From Curtobacterium sp. MCPF17_002 (lineage in GTDB: Bacteria > Actinomycetota > Actinomycetes > Actinomycetales > Microbacteriaceae): a stretch of DNA of 64,000 bases. Below the pieces are notes generated by a model that was not told the origin of the DNA, did not search any database, and was given only the letters and a program-made list of their open reading frames with translations. Both the position numbers and the translations under genes were made by a program. Position 1 is the stretch's first letter. Each line of letters opens with the position of its first letter. The stretch is taken from positions 3,720,001 through 3,784,000 of the forward strand of contig NZ_CP126251.1 of the NCBI RefSeq assembly GCF_003234115.2, given 5' to 3'. Shown here one piece after another: positions 61,578 through 64,000 of this stretch.

Positions 61578-62549
61578 TCAGACGACGAGGGGCGCGGCGA
61601 CGTCGAGTTCGCCGTGGTCGACGAGCCAGCGCACCGCATCGAGCACGGTCTCCTCGGCGGTGTACGCCGGGGCGTACCCGAGCAGCCGCCGCGGCTTCTC
61701 GGTGCTGAACACCTGGCTGCGCGACAGGTGCTCCCAGCTCGCACCGGCGTGCTCCGGAGCCGTGGTCTCGCGGAACCGGTCCCACGTGACGGACTCGAGC
61801 CGCGCCTCCAGTCCGAACCAGGACGCTGCGAGCTGGGCGTACCCACGCGCGGTGAGCGCCGTCGGGGCCGTGATGAAGAAGTCCTCGCCGGCCACCTGAT
61901 CGCGGCGTTCGATGGCGAGCTCGAACGCCTGCGCGACGTCGTCGGCGTGCACGTGCGCCATCGTCTCGGCGCCGAGGCCGGGCACCTCCACGACATCGCC
62001 GGCAGCGAGCTTCGTCCAGACCGACGGGTCGAGGTTGCCGAGCGGGCCGATCGGCATCCAACCCGGGCCGCTGATGTGCCCGGGGTGGATCGACGTCGTC
62101 GCGAGACCCCCAGAGGCGGTTTCGTCCTTGAGCATCCGGGCGATGGCGTCCTTCTGCGTGCCGTACTCGCCGAACGGAGGTGTCGCGTTCTCCTCGGTGA
62201 TCGGGACCACGGACGAGCGGCCCGCGCGCCAGATCGACCCGCAGTGCACGAGGTGTGTGGCCGTTCCACGGAGCGCGGCGACGAGCGCCTCGGCGGACGC
62301 CAGCGTGAAGCAGACCAGGTCGACGACGGCGTCGGCACGGAGTCCGACGATCCGTTCGCCGAACGTGCGGTCGCGGTCCTCCTGCTCGCGGTCGGCCGTG
62401 ACCTGCTCGACCTGCTGCCACTCCGGGGAGTCGACGTAGGCGGTGCGGGTGCCGCGGCTGATGGTCACGACCTCGTGGCCGGCACGGACGAGGCGGGGGA
62501 CGAGGAACGTGCCGATGTGGCCCGTGGCTCCGATGACGACGATGCGCAT
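61578..62549 (-). CDS. NAD-dependent epimerase/dehydratase-family protein
   Basis: Protein of 323 residues. Rossmann start RIVVIGATGHIGTFLVPRLVRAGHEV, VDLVCFTLASAEALV, then EYGTQKDAI, where YxxxK appears as YGTQK, and HPGHISGPGW. It is of the NmrA/extended-SDR type acting on nucleotide sugars or as a redox sensor. TACGGT lies 7 nt before ATG 62549. Residues FGLEARLE near 245 are coded by a half copy of the GGAGGCGCG palindrome (61800-61814). Confidence 0.9.
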   Translation of the reverse strand: MRIVVIGATGHIGTFLVPRLVRAGHEVVTISRGTRTAYVDSPEWQQVEQVTADREQEDRDRTFGERIVGLRADAVVDLVCFTLASAEALVAALRGTATHLVHCGSIWRAGRSSVVPITEENATPPFGEYGTQKDAIARMLKDETASGGLATTSIHPGHISGPGWMPIGPLGNLDPSVWTKLAAGDVVEVPGLGAETMAHVHADDVAQAFELAIERRDQVAGEDFFITAPTALTARGYAQLAASWFGLEARLESVTWDRFRETTAPEHAGASWEHLSRSQVFSTEKPRRLLGYAPAYTAEETVLDAVRWLVDHGELDVAAPLVV

Positions 62550-62592
62550 GCGGCCCACCGTAGGCCGGGGTGAGGGGAGCGGGTCGTTCTGT

Positions 62593-62708
62593 CCCATCGC
62601 ACCCGCAGTAGGAGGTCGAATCGCGCATGGGAGGTCAGAAGTTCCTGCATCCCATGCGCGGAATCGCCTCCTACGAGCGGAACGACCTCCCACGCGCGGA
62701 ACGACCCC
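62593..62708. repeat. 116-bp intergenic element, copy B
   Basis: Gap-free alignment with copy A at 12418-12533, sharing both end blocks and tandem ACGCGCGGAACG units. Here it lies between the start of the epimerase gene and the end of the DUF4126-like gene, 6 bp from the latter stop. Confidence 0.85.
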
Positions 62709-62714
62709 CACCCG

Positions 62715-63203
62715 TCAGTCGGCGGTGATCACCTTGATCGAGCCGGCGATGGTCGCGGCGTCCTCGGCGAGCCCGACGACGGGGTCCGGCAGCTTCGTCG
62801 CGGCCCCGACGGCCTTGCGGACGGCCCAGCCGACGAACGAGCCCACGATCGCCCCGACGCCGCCGAGGATCGCGCCCTCGATGCGGAGGTCCCGCTTGCC
62901 GGTGGTGCCGAGTGCCGCACCGGCGAGCGCACCGGACGCCACGCGACCGACGAGTCCGGTGGGGGAGATGCGGTTCGGGGTCTTCGGCATCTTGTCGCCG
63001 ATGAGCTCACCCACGGCGGACGCGACGAGGAGGCCGCGGCCGAGCGGTGTGCTGAAGACCTTCCAGTCCTGCCACGAGCCCTTCAGTGAGGACCGGTCGT
63101 GGTTCAGCGCCATCACGGCGAGCGGGGTGGCGCTCCGGCCGCCGCTGAGGATGCCCAGCACCAGGGTGCGGACCAGGGTGTGCTGCTCGTTCTTCTTGCT
63201 CAT
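62715..63203 (-). CDS. DUF4126-like membrane protein
   Basis: Protein of 162 residues with several weakly hydrophobic, Gly/Ala-rich segments (TLVLGILSGGRSATPLAVMALN, LLVASAVGELIGDKMPKTPNRIS, GLVGRVASGALAGAALG, and GAILGGVGAIVGSFVGWAVRKAVG), as in DUF4126 proteins, function unknown. ATG 63203 is chosen by AAGGAG 6 nt upstream; an in-frame GTG at 63209 lies inside that ribosome site. It is divergent from the PadR gene. Confidence 0.82.
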   Translation of the reverse strand: MSKKNEQHTLVRTLVLGILSGGRSATPLAVMALNHDRSSLKGSWQDWKVFSTPLGRGLLVASAVGELIGDKMPKTPNRISPTGLVGRVASGALAGAALGTTGKRDLRIEGAILGGVGAIVGSFVGWAVRKAVGAATKLPDPVVGLAEDAATIAGSIKVITAD

Positions 63204-63249
63204 CGTCACTCCTTGTCGTGTCCGTCGAAAAGTACTCTTGCGCTCCTGG

Positions 63250-63296
63250 TACTCAGCGTTACTATGTACTGGTAGTCAGCATCACTGAGTAGTAAC
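63250..63296. promoter_or_regulatory. Operator region of the PadR-DUF1048 operon
   Basis: Nested inverted repeats: TACTCAG (63250-63256) with CTGAGTA (63285-63291), and GTTACTA (63258-63264) with TAGTAAC (63290-63296). The AT-rich stretch lies in the divergent promoter region between the DUF4126-like and PadR genes and differs in sequence from the other PadR operator at 45793. Confidence 0.55.
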
Positions 63297-63327
63297 GACG
63301 GGCGACCGTCCGCCACAGGAGGAGCGC

Positions 63328-63666
63328 ATGCCCAAGCAGGAGACCGAGATGCTCAAGGGCATCCTCGAGGGGATCGTCCTCGCCGTGCTCGTCGGCCGAC
63401 CGGCCCACGGGTACGAGATCACCGCCTGGCTCCGGGAGCAGGGCTTCACCGACATCGCCGAGGGCACGATCTACGCCCTGCTCGTCCGCATCGAGCAGCG
63501 CGGCCTCGTCGACGTCGAGAAGGTCCCGTCGGAGAAGGGCCCGCCGCGCAAGGTGTTCACCCTGAACACCCGCGGCCGCGAACAGCTCGACGACTTCTGG
63601 ACGGCGTGGGCCTTCCTCAGCGACCGACTCGAGCAGCTGCACGACACCACGAACGGACAGGACTGA
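63328..63666 (+). CDS. PadR-family regulator
   Basis: Protein of 112 residues, a compact PadR of subfamily 2. KGILEGIVLAVLVGRPAHGYEITAWLREQGF and EGTIYALLVRIEQRGLVDVEK form the winged helix; the C-terminal helix (REQLDDFWTAWAFLSDRLEQL) dimerises. Strong AGGAGGAG ribosome site. The next gene is a DUF1048 protein, the usual partner of such small PadR proteins, and both are expected to be autoregulated. Confidence 0.93.
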   Translation: MPKQETEMLKGILEGIVLAVLVGRPAHGYEITAWLREQGFTDIAEGTIYALLVRIEQRGLVDVEKVPSEKGPPRKVFTLNTRGREQLDDFWTAWAFLSDRLEQLHDTTNGQD

Positions 63667-63668
63667 CC

Positions 63669-64000
63669 ATGGGCATCTCGATCTCCGACATCACGACCAA
63701 GCTCATCGGCGACAAGAAGCGCTGGCGGGCGTACAAGGCCCGCACGGCGACGCTGCCGACGAGTCACCGCACCGCCGTCGACGGCATCGAGCGGTACCTC
63801 ATGTACACCGGCCCGAGCGACGGCGACCAGCTCATGCGCATGCTCGACGACCTCGCCGACCTGTTCGAGCAGAGCGCCGCGGACGGCACGAGCGTCCGCA
63901 CCGTCGTCGGTGACGACCCGATCGCCTTCGCCGAGGACTTCAAGGCGAACTACGGCCTCGGCTCCTGGTTGAGCAAGGAACAGCAGCGCCTGGTGGACGC
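63669..64000 (+). CDS. DUF1048-domain protein (partial, C-terminus beyond window)
   Basis: At least 110 residues are visible. GISISDITTKLIGDKKRWRAYKARTATLP, RTAVDGIERYLMYTGPSDGD and LMRMLDDLADLFEQSAADG match DUF1048, a short helical family found next to PadR regulators; function unknown. It starts 2 nt after the PadR stop, so the two are co-translated. The reading frame is open at the right edge. Confidence 0.88.
   Translation, partial: MGISISDITTKLIGDKKRWRAYKARTATLPTSHRTAVDGIERYLMYTGPSDGDQLMRMLDDLADLFEQSAADGTSVRTVVGDDPIAFAEDFKANYGLGSWLSKEQQRLVD

Overview
The window is about 64 kb of very GC-rich DNA with the codon bias, gene density and -10-only promoters of a high-GC actinobacterium. A monomeric NADP isocitrate dehydrogenase, a CBS-containing osmoprotectant ABC system, many TANNNT-type promoters placed 6-7 nt ahead of start codons, and the overall gene mix fit Microbacteriaceae, probably Curtobacterium or a close relative. 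The genus is inferred, not shown. I see no rRNA or tRNA genes, CRISPR array, transposase, phage gene or plasmid function, so this looks like ordinary chromosome. No stretch longer than about 300 bases lacks a gene.

Layout. 1-6579: amino-sugar catabolism. A partial Gfo/Idh/MocA dehydrogenase and a DeoR repressor face a tight five-gene operon: AgaS-like isomerase, ROK kinase, NagA deacetylase, PfkB kinase and class II aldolase. Together these could carry N-acetylgalactosamine or a related amino sugar to triose phosphates. 6622-15872: L-serine dehydratase, PspC protein, AroE-like dehydrogenase, CrtI-type oxidoreductase with an SRPBCC partner, small membrane and unknown proteins, a GNAT acetyltransferase, and a MacB-type ABC exporter divergent from a TetR regulator. 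15880-19601: a complete four-gene osmoprotectant importer. 19807-26909: DinB-like and DUF6197-like proteins, an aminoglycoside-phosphotransferase-fold kinase, an ScbR-like TetR regulator, an AraC regulator, a GAF plus SpoIIE-like protein overlapping a ThuA protein, and a DUF3817 protein. 26980-35514: isocitrate dehydrogenase, a CPA1 antiporter, an M23 peptidase, an MmyB-type regulator with a methyltransferase, and an FBP (FusB-type) zinc protein preceded by a putative leader peptide.

35700-39161 is a urate module: a UraD-UraH fusion, urate oxidase and an NCS2 permease. 39341-50106 holds aldo/keto reductases, a thioesterase, a BBE-type flavoenzyme, a YdeI protein, an exonuclease-phosphatase and a PadR-controlled ABC export operon. 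50259-62549 holds an SGNH hydrolase, ArsR-like and TetR regulators, a degenerate SDR with a Bcr-type exporter, a cupin, a PQQ-type sugar dehydrogenase, two more MmyB-type regulators with an aldo/keto reductase and an MFS exporter, a CMD protein and an epimerase. The right end has a DUF4126-like protein and a PadR-DUF1048 pair cut by the window edge.

The most unusual features are non-coding. A family of nine long palindromes (core GGAGGCGCG...CGCGCCTCC) sits just downstream of genes. There are also a two-copy 116-bp element, a pair of 60-bp inverted-repeat elements, a shared motif at a fixed distance upstream of all three MmyB-type regulators, and a leaderless 16-codon ORF with an internal Shine-Dalgarno core ahead of the FBP gene. 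I did not find a clearly novel multi-gene system. The best leads for new biology are these repeat families and regulatory arrangements.
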